Made by a program: the position numbers and the translations under genes
IMG/VR virus record: IMGVR_UViG_3300007735_000705
Coordinates: 1 to 38,911 of that record
Source: a virus
Direction: 5' to 3' (one strand)
Length of the DNA stretch: 38,911 bases
The notes under the pieces: model-generated
What the model saw: only the letters and a program-made list of their open reading frames with translations
Told to the model about the DNA's origin: nothing
The model's database searches: none
Shown here: positions 6,854-15,699 of the stretch, piece by piece
How the letters are laid out: each line of letters starts with the position of its first letter
Numbering within the stretch: the stretch's first letter is position 1

Positions 6854-8296
6854 TTACTTCTTCTTCCTAACCACTCTTCCGTTAACAATCTCGTACTCGC
6901 CAGACTCAAGAGCGGCATTCTGTCCACCAACCCCTAGGGCGTTGCCTTGCTGGTCAAACATTCCGCCGCCTGCTCCAGTAGACAGGAAGTATTGGTAATC
7001 TGTCTCAGGTACAAGAAAGGCATTTCTGTAGAATGAAGCAGTATTGTCAATTTCTGGAGACGGCGAAGTGAAGGTTTTTTCAACCGATTTATTGAACCGT
7101 TGAATCTGATTACCAATGTCGATTTTATAGTTTTTAATCATTTCTCGCAACGCTTCGGCACTAACAGAAGGATCTCCAGCAATAATCTTTGCAGCGGTCT
7201 TCAAATCGGTGTCAGAAATAGCAGTTCCGCTACCAAAGGCTTGCACGGCAGCAGCAAGCTGCTTGTAAGCTGCGTTCAAATAAACATCTGTCGCGGCGAC
7301 ATCCCTAAAGTTGGTTAGACCAATTTTATTAAGCGCACTCTTAACATCGCGCTCAGCTCCAGCAAGCCAGCCAGTAATGATTTGGTTATCCTTTACGACA
7401 CGGCCATTTTTATCAACAACTCCAGAATTGAGCAATGACTCCATCACTTTCAAGCTATTCGCTTGATTGACGTACTCATTGATTTTTTCAGACTGCGGAA
7501 CAAATTTGCTTTTTGCTAACGTATCAAGCGCATTAATTGCTCCACGTTCACCCACATTAATATTGGTTTGAGCACTATTCTGTTGGCGAACCCTAGCGCC
7601 AATTTGAGCAAACTCGATAGCATTTGGCCGTCTTCCAGTTTGAAGCGTAAAAGCCTCAGCCTCTCGCTGAATCTGAGCGGCTTCGTTGTTTGGCTCTTTG
7701 GGAGTTGGGTTCAACAAGGCTTGAGTTTCGGCCAAGGTCTTTCCAAGTTGAGCCTGACCAATCTGCTGCTCAAGCGCCATAGCCTGACCAGCCCTACGAG
7801 CTTCGGGGGATAGGCCAGCAAACTCTTGATTCTGGCGAAAGTTGCGAAGGTTAGACATAAACTCAGGCTCACCAACAGTAGGTGCGCTTTGAGTGGTAAG
7901 GAAATCAGCATACCTAGCTGCTTCACCCTTCGTCTTTTCCGCCTTCTGCTGTTTAGCGGCTTCAGCGAGATAGGTGTTAAGCTGGAGGGTGCCGGGAACG
8001 CCGAGCGTGTCCACCATCGTCCTGATAGCTTCCTTGTCCACCTTGCCGTCTTTGAGGTAGCCTTGGAACGCAGAGGGATTGGCCTCTACGGTCTTGATGA
8101 AGGAGTTCGCCGCCTCCTCCTTCTTCTTGTCCTCCTCCTTCTTGGCGTAATAGGTGTTGATTGCGCCGCTAGCAGCTTGCCCTAGGCTGGCAATGCCCTG
8201 AGCAATCGACTGACTGCCAGCCATAGCCCCCTGCATATAGGGGGTGTAGTTGATTGCGCCAAGACCAGCTTGAATACCTGTTCCGAAGCGTGCCAT
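6854..8296 (-). CDS. internal virion/ejection-type protein (480 aa)
   Basis: The chosen ATG gives MARFGTGIQAGLGAINYTPY and lies one base after the stop of the 1210-residue gene. The N-terminal 50 residues are small and hydrophobic (GAMAGSQSIAQGIASLGQAA). A lysine/glutamate-rich helix follows (KKEEDKKKEEA). The rest is helical and includes VQAFGSGTAISDTDLKTAAK, a pattern common in phage DNA-ejection proteins. The end is IVNGRVVRKKK. No catalytic residues stand out. It sits between two larger ejection-type genes, so a role in the internal core or transenvelope channel is likely but unproven. Confidence 0.6.
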   Translation of the reverse strand: MARFGTGIQAGLGAINYTPYMQGAMAGSQSIAQGIASLGQAASGAINTYYAKKEEDKKKEEAANSFIKTVEANPSAFQGYLKDGKVDKEAIRTMVDTLGVPGTLQLNTYLAEAAKQQKAEKTKGEAARYADFLTTQSAPTVGEPEFMSNLRNFRQNQEFAGLSPEARRAGQAMALEQQIGQAQLGKTLAETQALLNPTPKEPNNEAAQIQREAEAFTLQTGRRPNAIEFAQIGARVRQQNSAQTNINVGERGAINALDTLAKSKFVPQSEKINEYVNQANSLKVMESLLNSGVVDKNGRVVKDNQIITGWLAGAERDVKSALNKIGLTNFRDVAATDVYLNAAYKQLAAAVQAFGSGTAISDTDLKTAAKIIAGDPSVSAEALREMIKNYKIDIGNQIQRFNKSVEKTFTSPSPEIDNTASFYRNAFLVPETDYQYFLSTGAGGGMFDQQGNALGVGGQNAALESGEYEIVNGRVVRKKK

Positions 8297-8297
8297 G

Positions 8298-11200
8298 TTA
8301 GGAGAAGAGATAGTTGTTAATACGGGAGTCCATCCACTTGCGGACGAGGTTCTTGATGCGCGGTTTGTTCTTGATCCACGCAGCAAAGCCCTCGCCATAC
8401 TTGAAGTAGAGCTTCTTGAACCAAGACGGAGCCTTGGTCACAAGCCACTCACGGAACATCATCCAGCGGGGATTGGTTTCGCCATACACTTCGCGGGCTA
8501 CCCAGCAGAATATCGGAAGTTTCGGGATAACCGCGCCAGCCACGTTGCCAACTGCGCCAATCGTAGCACCAGCAATTGCACCCTGAGCCGCAGCGCGAGC
8601 ACCATAGGTAGCAGCCTGATAGTTGCCGAGGTTGGCGTTCTGCTGGAGGGCGAGGTTGACACCAGCGTTCGGATCAAACACCTGACCACCCATGCTCTGC
8701 ATCATGCCAGCCGCCAAGCCCTGCTGGTTCTGGCCCACGCCCAGCGCACCGGACGGACGACCAAGAACAACGCTCATGGGATCAAAGGCTGCGCCGTAAA
8801 GGCCAACCAACTGGCTCTGGAAGGCGCGATTAGCAGCCAATTCACCCTGCTGTGCCTGACCAAGGAGTCCAAGATTGGCAATATTCTGTTGCTGTTGAGA
8901 CGCTTGGAACGCTCTATTCTGCAAACCAGTAGCGGTAGCCTGTTCAGCATTGAACAAATTAATCTGGTTTTGCGCGGCTTGGTTAGCCAACGCACTACGC
9001 ATAGCAATGTCTTGGTTAGACAGAATCCCCTGATTAGCAGCGGTGGCACCAAACTGCGCCGCTTGATTCTGGGCGGCGAGGTTGGCCAACGACATCTGGT
9101 TGAGTGCCTGCTGATTGGCCCCCTGCTGCTGCAGGAAGGCATTGGCGTTGAATATACTGCCCTGATTTGCAGCCTCCATGCTAAGCCGCGCCGCCTCCTG
9201 TTGGTTTTGGAGGTTGGCAAGGACCATTTGATTGGCAGCTTGCTGATTAGCCATGTCATACCGACCAAGAAGCTCGGTATTGAACATACTCACCTGATTT
9301 TGTGCACCCGCACCAAACTGAGCAGCCTGATTAATAGCAGACAGGTTTGCCAAAGCCATCTGCTGCTGTGCCTGCTGATCTGCCGCAGCTTGCTGGAGAA
9401 ATGTTTGCTGATTAGCGAGAGTAGCTTGGTTTCTAGCACCCGCTCCAAATTGGAATGCTTCCTGTCTAGCCTGCAAATTAGCAAGGGCCATTTGCTGTTG
9501 AGCCTGTTGGTCCGCAGCAGCCTGCTGGAGGAACGCCTGCTGATTGGCAAGGGTGGCCTGATTCATGGCCCCTGCACCAAATTGAGCGGCTTCCTGCTGG
9601 GCTTGCAGATTAGCCATAGCCATCTGGTTAGCAGCCTGCTGGTTGGCTAGGCTAAACTGACCAAGAAGCTGAGCATTAGCAAGAGAAGCCTGATTAAAGG
9701 CTCCTGCGCCAAATTGCCCCGCCTGACTCATGGCAGCGGCGTTAGCCAAGTTGGCTTGAGCCTGCGTAGCCTGATTTGCAAGGGCTATACGAGCCTGTTG
9801 CTCCGCATTGAGGGTGCGGGCCTGCATCTGAGCCTGTTGGTTCGCTAAAGCGAATTGCGCGGCCTGCTGTGCATTCACGGTGCCAGCCTGCATCTGCACG
9901 CCCTGATTGGCTAGGGCAAGAGCGCGGGCTTGTTCAGCACCAGCCAAGGAAGCCACATTCTGGGCACCAGCCCCAAATTGAGCCGCCTGATTAGCGGCAG
10001 CAGCCGTAGCAGCAGCAGCCTGAGCTTGAGCCTGTTGATTGGCCAAGGCAAACTGCGCCTGCTGACCAACATTAAGACCAGTCGTTTGAAGCTGCGCCTG
10101 TTGATTAGCGAGGGCAAAACGTGCCGCTTGTTCAGCGTTAGCAACAGCAGCAGCATTGCCAGCCGTAGCTCCAAATTGACCAGCCTGATTAGCAGCAGCT
10201 TGATTCGCAGCGGCGGCTTGCAATTGGGCCTGCTGGTTAGCCATTGCGAACTGAGCAGCCTGCTGGGCATTAGCAGCAGCGGCAGCGTTCTGTGCTCCAG
10301 CACCAAACTGGGCGGCTTGGTTAGCCGCAGCCTGATCCGCCAAAGACAACTGACCAGCCATAGCCTGATTGGCCTGAGCAGCTTGAAGCGCAGCAGCTTG
10401 ATTAGCTTGCTGCATTCCAACATCCTGACCATACACGCCCGTAGCAAATCCACGGCTTGCACCAAGATCAGCAAGGTAGGCTTGGTTGAGTGCAGCCGCC
10501 TGTTGAATATCCTGAGCCTGACGTTGACGGGTGGCTTCTGCGCGGGCCATAGCTTCCGCAGCAATGGCTTGATTGCTCATCTCTAGCCCACGGGCAGTAA
10601 ATGCCTCGCGGGTAGCCTGCTGAGCGTTGCGAAGCTCCTCTGGCGTAAGTTGGCCCGTAGACCGAGCCATTTCCGCTGCACGCTGACGGAACGTAGCAGA
10701 AGCCTCCGTAGGCGCAGCGGAAACAGCCTGCCCATAGAGGGTTTGGCCCAAAAGACCCTGACCAATATTTTGCGCGGTAACTCCAGCAACTGGAGCAGCC
10801 GTAGCGGCACCATATCCAGTAGCACTAACCGTCGGAGCGGCTCCTACACTTGGAGCCTGCATCTGTGCAGCCGTATATCCCTGCTGCGTAATCTGCGGAG
10901 CAGCACCAAGAAGCGCAGCTTGCGCAACGGGCGCAGCACCAAGCGTCGGAGCCTCAGTAGCTACAGCCTGATAGCCGGTAGCCGTAGGGGCCGGAAGCCC
11001 AGCGGCGATAGCAGCCTGTACGGACGGCGCAGCACCAAGCAAAGAAGCCCGCACTCGCGGGGCCATTGCAATAGTTGGCGCATTGGCAACAGCAGCCTCG
11101 TATCCCGTAGCCGCAGCTTGCGGAGCAGCCCCAGCCATCGTAGCCTGACCTTGTGCGGCTTGAAAACCCTGTAAAGCAATAGGCGCAGCCGTGCGCTGAG

Positions 11201-11930
11201 TTGTAGCTTGGCCCTGTGCAGCCTCAAAGCCCTGCAAGGCAATTGGTGCAGCCGTGCGCTGCATTGTGGCCTGCCCAGTTGCGGCTTCATATCCTGTAGC
11301 CGCAGCCTGCGGAGCAGCACCCAACATCTGGGCCTGCCCCTGTGCAGCGGTCATGCCCTGCAAAGCAACAGGACTCAAAGCCTGCTGCAAAGAGGCATTT
11401 CCCGTAATAGCCCCATAGCCGCGAAGATCAGCCTGCGGCACACCGCTAACCAATGAAGCCTGAGCAGAAGTGGGAACTATGTCGCCATAGCGGACAGAAT
11501 CGGTAATCGCCTTATTTAGCCCACCGTAAAGATCCGTAGGGCCACCCATCGCTCGCGCAGCCTCAAGCTGAGCGAACATCTGAGGATTGGCTTTCTGAAG
11601 AGCCTCAAGAAATCCAGCACTTTGGCTCTGAAGAGCGCGAAGATCCGCATCGCGCTGAAGACGATCAGCCGTTTCCTGAGCCTTAACAAGATCAGGCGTA
11701 ACTTGCTTAAGAATATCAATGGCACCAGCCTGACCACCAACGCCACGCAAATACTGCTCCATTTCTTGGAGATTGAGTTGCGTGTACTGCGGACGAAACT
11801 GCTGCTCTGCGCCCAGCAGCTTCTCCTGCAAGGCCGGATCGGCCATTGCGTTGATGTAATCAAGTGCTGCCTTGCCGGGATCAACCGGAGGGGGCGGCGG
11901 GGGAGCGGCTGAAATTCTAGTAGAACCCAT
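8298..11930 (-). CDS. 1210-aa Ala/Gln/Asn-rich repeat virion protein
   Basis: The protein has four zones. Residues 1-170 are a proline-rich start and mixed helix. About 180-400 hold an alanine/glycine-rich region with degenerate repeats of roughly 20 residues around ALQGFEAAQGQATTQRTAAP. About 500-1030 are an almost uncharged helix of Ala, Gln and Asn with recurring QAAQFGAGAQN and QQAQFALANQQAQ units. The last 110 residues are different: a glycine/alanine hydrophobic stretch, then an aromatic basic domain with CWVAREVYG and WLVTKAPSWFKKLYFKYGE. That end domain is familiar to me from other phage structural proteins. The long uncharged helix with a basic aromatic end suits an ejected channel-forming protein. 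Position agrees. Confidence 0.65.
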   Translation of the reverse strand: MGSTRISAAPPPPPPVDPGKAALDYINAMADPALQEKLLGAEQQFRPQYTQLNLQEMEQYLRGVGGQAGAIDILKQVTPDLVKAQETADRLQRDADLRALQSQSAGFLEALQKANPQMFAQLEAARAMGGPTDLYGGLNKAITDSVRYGDIVPTSAQASLVSGVPQADLRGYGAITGNASLQQALSPVALQGMTAAQGQAQMLGAAPQAAATGYEAATGQATMQRTAAPIALQGFEAAQGQATTQRTAAPIALQGFQAAQGQATMAGAAPQAAATGYEAAVANAPTIAMAPRVRASLLGAAPSVQAAIAAGLPAPTATGYQAVATEAPTLGAAPVAQAALLGAAPQITQQGYTAAQMQAPSVGAAPTVSATGYGAATAAPVAGVTAQNIGQGLLGQTLYGQAVSAAPTEASATFRQRAAEMARSTGQLTPEELRNAQQATREAFTARGLEMSNQAIAAEAMARAEATRQRQAQDIQQAAALNQAYLADLGASRGFATGVYGQDVGMQQANQAAALQAAQANQAMAGQLSLADQAAANQAAQFGAGAQNAAAAANAQQAAQFAMANQQAQLQAAAANQAAANQAGQFGATAGNAAAVANAEQAARFALANQQAQLQTTGLNVGQQAQFALANQQAQAQAAAATAAAANQAAQFGAGAQNVASLAGAEQARALALANQGVQMQAGTVNAQQAAQFALANQQAQMQARTLNAEQQARIALANQATQAQANLANAAAMSQAGQFGAGAFNQASLANAQLLGQFSLANQQAANQMAMANLQAQQEAAQFGAGAMNQATLANQQAFLQQAAADQQAQQQMALANLQARQEAFQFGAGARNQATLANQQTFLQQAAADQQAQQQMALANLSAINQAAQFGAGAQNQVSMFNTELLGRYDMANQQAANQMVLANLQNQQEAARLSMEAANQGSIFNANAFLQQQGANQQALNQMSLANLAAQNQAAQFGATAANQGILSNQDIAMRSALANQAAQNQINLFNAEQATATGLQNRAFQASQQQQNIANLGLLGQAQQGELAANRAFQSQLVGLYGAAFDPMSVVLGRPSGALGVGQNQQGLAAGMMQSMGGQVFDPNAGVNLALQQNANLGNYQAATYGARAAAQGAIAGATIGAVGNVAGAVIPKLPIFCWVAREVYGETNPRWMMFREWLVTKAPSWFKKLYFKYGEGFAAWIKNKPRIKNLVRKWMDSRINNYLFS

Positions 11931-11935
11931 GATGT

Positions 11936-12280
11936 TTAAGTAAGTAAACGCGCAAGCCTTTCAAAGGCACTTGTATTGTACACCCTTAGTCTACCACTCT
12001 TGTCTCTACTCCTGCGCCATGCAATGTAAGGAAGTTTGACTGGGGCTTGGTCGCAAAACCATGCTACAGAGTCACGTCCTACGGCGCAATGAACGAGCCA
12101 ACAGTCTGGTTTTGGTGGGTAAACAACGTCCTCCCCGAGATCTAATTGAATAGCCCTACCCATTAGCAGTCTGTCTGGGAAGCTGATAACCACCCCGTGT
12201 TCAAGATAGAAAGCTAGGTTCTTTTCAAAGCTCTCCCCAGCCTCAAGGGCTATCCTCTTGGCCTCATAAATAGGCTTCAT
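11936..12280 (-). CDS. conserved small phage protein of the late operon
   Basis: The 114-residue product contains EHGVVISFPDRLLMGRAI, then CWLVHCAVGRDSVAWF, and later KLPYIAWRRSR. Similar short proteins (a 'hyvis-p-mGRp' start, then a C/AW region, then LPYIGW) are common between tail genes in short-tailed phages. They are of unknown function. The ATG overlaps the last base of the upstream TAA (TAATG), so it is coupled to the nozzle-like gene. It could be a tail accessory or an assembly factor. Confidence 0.65.
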   Translation of the reverse strand: MKPIYEAKRIALEAGESFEKNLAFYLEHGVVISFPDRLLMGRAIQLDLGEDVVYPPKPDCWLVHCAVGRDSVAWFCDQAPVKLPYIAWRRSRDKSGRLRVYNTSAFERLARLLT

Positions 12281-14463
12281 TAACTAGCTTCTGTCACAGA
12301 GCGGAACGCTTGGGAAGCATCAAGTTTGACCATTCGCAACTTGGGCCTACCCTTGGTTGGAACAAACTTCATCTGCATCCCGTAGGCGCGGATATTGCCA
12401 ATGCGACCACGAATCGAGCTATCCTCGGCAACCGGCAGATCTTCGCCAAGGCTTTCGGCAATCGTATACATCTCCGATTCCTTGTCGATGTTCTCTGAAA
12501 TCATGGTGATTTCGCCATCGCTAAGCTCCTGATCGGAGGACTCCACATGGATCTCGTAAGAATTGAAACTCTTACGGCCAACATCGTTAAACGTATATTG
12601 ACGGGTAGTAACCTCGGACTCAATGCGGAACGGAGAAGATGCTAGTCCCGGCTTGTTGTAGATGTAGTCAAACGAATCAGGCCGGGAGTCAATGACATGG
12701 ATGCCGCCAAAACTATTGATGGCGTACAGCTTGTTGATACCACCAGCTCCACACACAATGAAATTGCTGATGTTCCAACCTTCTTGATTGATGATGTCCA
12801 TGCTTTCCCAGCCATCGTTCAAGAGGTTGTAAATGAGGATCGCGTTATTGGTCGTACTTCCATCAATTGGTACTGCAATCCAATAGCGATTATCGTGATA
12901 GATTGCTACAGCGTTTTGAGCGTAATTTGAGTTAATCCGCTTGATAAGCGGGTTAATCGGATCAGACAACGGAAGCCCTGCTCCACGAAGGTTGTACAGA
13001 TCTTGGAACTGGGTAGCATAAATGCCATTGTCTGACAAAAAGAAAATCTTGTCACCAATAGTGACGACAGTCTTTTGCGCTACGAGTCCAGCCTCGCGAG
13101 TGATTTCCTTTATGGAAATATCTGTAAGTGAGCCGCTAAGGCCCATCATCAAGTGAATCGAGTTGCGATTGAAAATCACCGCATTATCTTCAGTAAATGG
13201 ATGCACATACTGGAGATAGTCAGCAATCCCGGCAGTAACCTTGAACTGATTCTGGATGCGGTCGTAAGTATTGCTGTCAAAGATGTCTGATAAGAGGATT
13301 TCGTCGCGAACATTACGATCCGTAATCGTCTCGCTACCGCTCGTTCCAGCCATCGTGTAGTAGTAGGGGACGATGATGCGCCGCTGATGATAGACACCCC
13401 ACGGGGGCGCGGGCATATGCGTGAAACCAAGTTGGGATGGCTGCTTCTTGGCGTACACCACCTTGGTGGCTGTGCTATCGGGAACCTCTGCGTAAAACGT
13501 AAAACTACCAGTTCCCGGCACCGTAGCTACAATGTATGGCTCCGTCTCGGAAAGCACGGTAGTTCCGTTGTCTACAACAAACACACGGTCGCCAACGCTA
13601 AGGCCATGAGAAGCCTCCGTAACGGTGACAATGCCATCAGTAATCACCGTGTTATTTGATGCATCCAAATAGGTGGTTGCCGCGTATGCTCCATTAGCCA
13701 CCTTGGTGAAAGCAGGAGTGCCGCTAAAACTGCCATTCCACTCTAGAGCCGTTAGCCCATTGCGGAAGATAAACACCTTGTTAAACGCCTGCACCATGTT
13801 TACCGAGGAGGTAAGCGTAATCCCAGACGGATAGTTGATGGTGGTTGCCGTTCCCGTAGACATATCTACGGCCACAGCATTTTTGAACAGGGCAAGGATG
13901 ATGTATTCCTTGTTGCTGCTTGCGGGATTAGAAAACAAACAGGAACCGTAAGCCGCGTTTTGAGAAGTCTGCGTAAGCTGTGCAGATCCCGCTTTTGATG
14001 TCCCGCTTACGGTGTAGGTCTCGCTGCCAGTTGCTCCCGTAATGTCGTAGGTAAAGGTATTGCTGCCAGTAACCGTGATGGTTTGATTACCGTTGGGATC
14101 GACTCCCGTATACCCAAGGTCAACAATCGCTATGGCATAGGACGACGAAAATCCATGATTGCTGGACGTTGTAACCGTTACGGTAGTGCCAGAACGAGTT
14201 GCTGAACTAATTCCAACTTGAGGCCAAACATAGAATGGCAATGTCAGAACATTGTCTAGCGAGCTTAAGGTCGGGCCAAACGTATCAACGCCGGGACGCA
14301 CTTGCCACGTCCCGTCCACGTTCATGCGTCCATTGATGGACATGGCAAGTTCGCCAGCCTTCAGTTGATCTGGACGAAGTCGATTGCCAAATCGCGAAAA
14401 GCCAATGTCCGCATCCTCGCTGAGTTGGCTGTCGCGAGGACCAAAGTTGCTGTAACGGGCCAT
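12280..14463 (-). CDS. tail nozzle / tubular-protein-B-like structural protein
   Basis: The 727-residue, beta-rich protein begins MARYSNFGPRDSQLSED and soon has INGRMNVDGTWQVRPGV, typical of proteins built on repeated propeller-like strands in short-tail tubes. Residues about 84-158 and 272-340 carry an inserted small beta module ('VTVTTSSNHGFS..VDPNG..FTYDITG', and 'VTVTEASHGLSVGDRV'). The central part (430-600) has repeated strand pairs such as IAVPIDGSTTNNAILIYN. Size and position before the ejection genes fit the tail nozzle (T7 gp12-like role). Attachment to the adaptor and fibres is inferred from this role, not shown. Confidence 0.65.
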   Translation of the reverse strand: MARYSNFGPRDSQLSEDADIGFSRFGNRLRPDQLKAGELAMSINGRMNVDGTWQVRPGVDTFGPTLSSLDNVLTLPFYVWPQVGISSATRSGTTVTVTTSSNHGFSSSYAIAIVDLGYTGVDPNGNQTITVTGSNTFTYDITGATGSETYTVSGTSKAGSAQLTQTSQNAAYGSCLFSNPASSNKEYIILALFKNAVAVDMSTGTATTINYPSGITLTSSVNMVQAFNKVFIFRNGLTALEWNGSFSGTPAFTKVANGAYAATTYLDASNNTVITDGIVTVTEASHGLSVGDRVFVVDNGTTVLSETEPYIVATVPGTGSFTFYAEVPDSTATKVVYAKKQPSQLGFTHMPAPPWGVYHQRRIIVPYYYTMAGTSGSETITDRNVRDEILLSDIFDSNTYDRIQNQFKVTAGIADYLQYVHPFTEDNAVIFNRNSIHLMMGLSGSLTDISIKEITREAGLVAQKTVVTIGDKIFFLSDNGIYATQFQDLYNLRGAGLPLSDPINPLIKRINSNYAQNAVAIYHDNRYWIAVPIDGSTTNNAILIYNLLNDGWESMDIINQEGWNISNFIVCGAGGINKLYAINSFGGIHVIDSRPDSFDYIYNKPGLASSPFRIESEVTTRQYTFNDVGRKSFNSYEIHVESSDQELSDGEITMISENIDKESEMYTIAESLGEDLPVAEDSSIRGRIGNIRAYGMQMKFVPTKGRPKLRMVKLDASQAFRSVTEAS

Positions 14464-14493
14464 GACGGTAGTTTACACTATCCGCCCGCTCAA

Positions 14494-14637
14494 CTACTTC
14501 ATCTTACGACGCTTGAAGTCAACGCCCTTGATGGTGCCTTTGTTGCGAGAAGCGTAGAACACTTGTTCCCCGCGCTTCTTGCCATACTCTTCCATCATGG
14601 CCTTCTTGATCTTCTTACCCTTTTTAGTGAGTGGCAT
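14494..14637 (-). CDS. 47-residue very basic phage protein
   Basis: A short frame encodes MPLTKKGKKIKKAMMEEYGK followed by KRGEQVFYASRNKGTIKGVD and a KRRKMK end. The order (LTKKGKKI, EYG-K-GE-VFYAS-NKGTIKGV) is one I recognise from small proteins repeated across many tailed phages, of unknown role. About one third of its residues are Lys or Arg, so binding of DNA or RNA, or packing in the head, is plausible. It sits in a run of three tiny genes between holin and nozzle genes. Confidence 0.75.
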   Translation of the reverse strand: MPLTKKGKKIKKAMMEEYGKKRGEQVFYASRNKGTIKGVDFKRRKMK

Positions 14638-14689
14638 GGTTAGCGATACCTAGCGATTACACCAGCGGAGTTTACTGTCGAACGACGTT

Positions 14690-14872
14690 TCACGAACAAG
14701 ACTTGCGTTTGCCCATCGCACACTTGCGCTTCTTGCAGCCCATATCGTCCCCCTCTTCGTAGTCGTCCTCCGACATATCTTCAGCGTCATCAAGAGCCTC
14801 TTCGGCTTCCTTCATGCGCTTATAAAGCATGAACTCCTGTTTGAGCGACTTCTCCTTATTGCCTCGTTTCAT
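14690..14872 (-). CDS. 60-residue protein with acidic middle and cysteine/lysine tail
   Basis: The product has a basic start (MKRGNKEKSLKQEFMLYKRM), then an acidic run rich in Glu and Asp (about 22-43). It ends GCKKRKCAMGKRKSCS with three cysteines spaced in lysine. This sharp split of charge, with cysteines at the end, could bind a metal or a nucleic acid, or mimic DNA in part. I do not recognise it. It follows the 80-residue gene with only three bases between and belongs to the same transcript. Confidence 0.65.
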   Translation of the reverse strand: MKRGNKEKSLKQEFMLYKRMKEAEEALDDAEDMSEDDYEEGDDMGCKKRKCAMGKRKSCS

Positions 14873-14875
14873 AGA

Positions 14876-15118
14876 TTAACAGTCCCAAGCCCGCCGACTC
14901 CAATAGTTAGCGGAAAGTTTGTTGCTCTTGCCCTTGATGCCTCCAGACCGAGCGCAGTAGCTCTTCTTGCGGGCAGGTTGGTTCTTCTTGATGCTCATGT
15001 TAGCATCCCCAAAACGAACGATGCGTTCCTGCCCATTCTGGCAGGCTTTGACGACGAACTTCTTGCCGCCCTGCACGTCCCTGCGCGGGACATTGCACTT
15101 CATTGCCTTCTTATTCAT
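14876..15118 (-). CDS. basic phage protein of the KFVVKAC...RFGDANM type
   Basis: The 80-residue protein has GKKFVVKACQNGQERIVRFG, then DANMSIKKNQPARKKSYCAR and SANYWSRRAWDC at the end. This pattern (a beta hairpin with RFGD, a lysine-rich middle, and a terminal YWS-xxAW-C) is widespread in small phage proteins encoded near head or tail genes. Their role is unsettled; a virion or packaging part is suspected. Its ATG lies inside the last codons of the small membrane gene, an 8-base overlap that points to coupled translation. Confidence 0.75.
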   Translation of the reverse strand: MNKKAMKCNVPRRDVQGGKKFVVKACQNGQERIVRFGDANMSIKKNQPARKKSYCARSGGIKGKSNKLSANYWSRRAWDC

Positions 15119-15278
15119 CGCGCTTTAGAAGTTTAATCAGTTTGGCTACGGTGTAGGCAATAGATACCAGAACAAGGATGAAAGCCGCGACTTCATTCAC
15201 TTGAGTAAGAGTAATCGTCCCAAAGGAGCCTCCTACGCTTACCGCCACTACCTTAGTGATGTCACTATCGAAAATCAT
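15111..15278 (-). CDS. 55-residue single-membrane-helix protein next to holin
   Basis: This short gene encodes a polar start MIFDSDITKVVAVSVGGSFG, one strong membrane helix (about 27-49, AAFILVLVSIAYTVAKLIKL) and a charged end KRDE. Its ATG overlaps the TGA of the holin gene (ATGA), and the next gene starts within its last codons. Its size, topology and tight coupling to a holin suggest a second holin, an antiholin or a spanin-like helper, but there is no lipobox and no direct family match. Confidence 0.65.
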   Translation of the reverse strand: MIFDSDITKVVAVSVGGSFGTITLTQVNEVAAFILVLVSIAYTVAKLIKLLKRDE

Positions 15279-15697
15279 TTGCGGATAAGGCTAGTCATTC
15301 GGCTACCAAACCACCACGCAACTGACGTACCAGCCAGCATCATAAAACTCTGGATGGCTTCGACCCTCAAGTATTGGTCTTCGATTAGGAAAAAACTGAT
15401 GAAGGAGCCAAGCACTAAGCCGATGGTGAGGGCTGGGCGGGTGACGGCGCGGATGTTCGCTGCCCACGGAGCTACCTTCTCTGTCATGTCCGATGCAGAT
15501 GCGGACTGTGACGCCACAAATGCATTCCATGCTGCAAGTGCTTCAGCACTAGCGGTTTGCTTGTCGAGCATTTCCAGCGCAAACTTATTGTCCTGCTTTT
15601 TTTCCCAGATGCGAATAACTGACGTAGCAACGCTGCCGAATAGTCCAAATAAACCACCCGTGCCAGCGTTAAATAGAAGTTCGCTCCAAACGCTCAT
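15275..15697 (-). CDS. three-helix holin-like protein
   Basis: The start giving MSVWSELLFNAGTGG lies two bases after the upstream fibre stop. The 140-residue protein has hydrophobic stretches at about 8-27, a long polar helix (WEKKQDNKFALEML...), then two more at about 90-107 (RPALTIGLVLGSFISFF) and 115-135 (MMLAGTSVAWWFGSRM). This resembles the three-membrane-segment holins also found in gene transfer agents (GTA_holin_3TM type, from memory). Such proteins permeabilise the inner membrane at lysis. No endolysin is adjacent; the likely one is on the other strand at 33.5 kb. Confidence 0.65.
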   Translation of the reverse strand: MSVWSELLFNAGTGGLFGLFGSVATSVIRIWEKKQDNKFALEMLDKQTASAEALAAWNAFVASQSASASDMTEKVAPWAANIRAVTRPALTIGLVLGSFISFFLIEDQYLRVEAIQSFMMLAGTSVAWWFGSRMTSLIRK

Positions 15698-15699
15698 GA

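Noticed and set aside
8295-9650. 451-codon open frame on the plus strand
   Set aside because: It lies wholly antisense to the 1210-residue repeat protein, is leucine/serine-rich low complexity and exists only because the repeats avoid stop codons on the other strand.
9911-10586. Long frames in both other phases of the repeat gene
   Set aside because: Low-complexity Leu/Arg or Ser/Leu shadows of the Ala/Gln/Asn repeats.
8298-11500. Periodic repeats that could suggest a CRISPR array
   Set aside because: The periodicity is protein-coding repeat (Ala/Gln/Asn and Gly units) with drifting lengths and no constant repeat with unique spacers.
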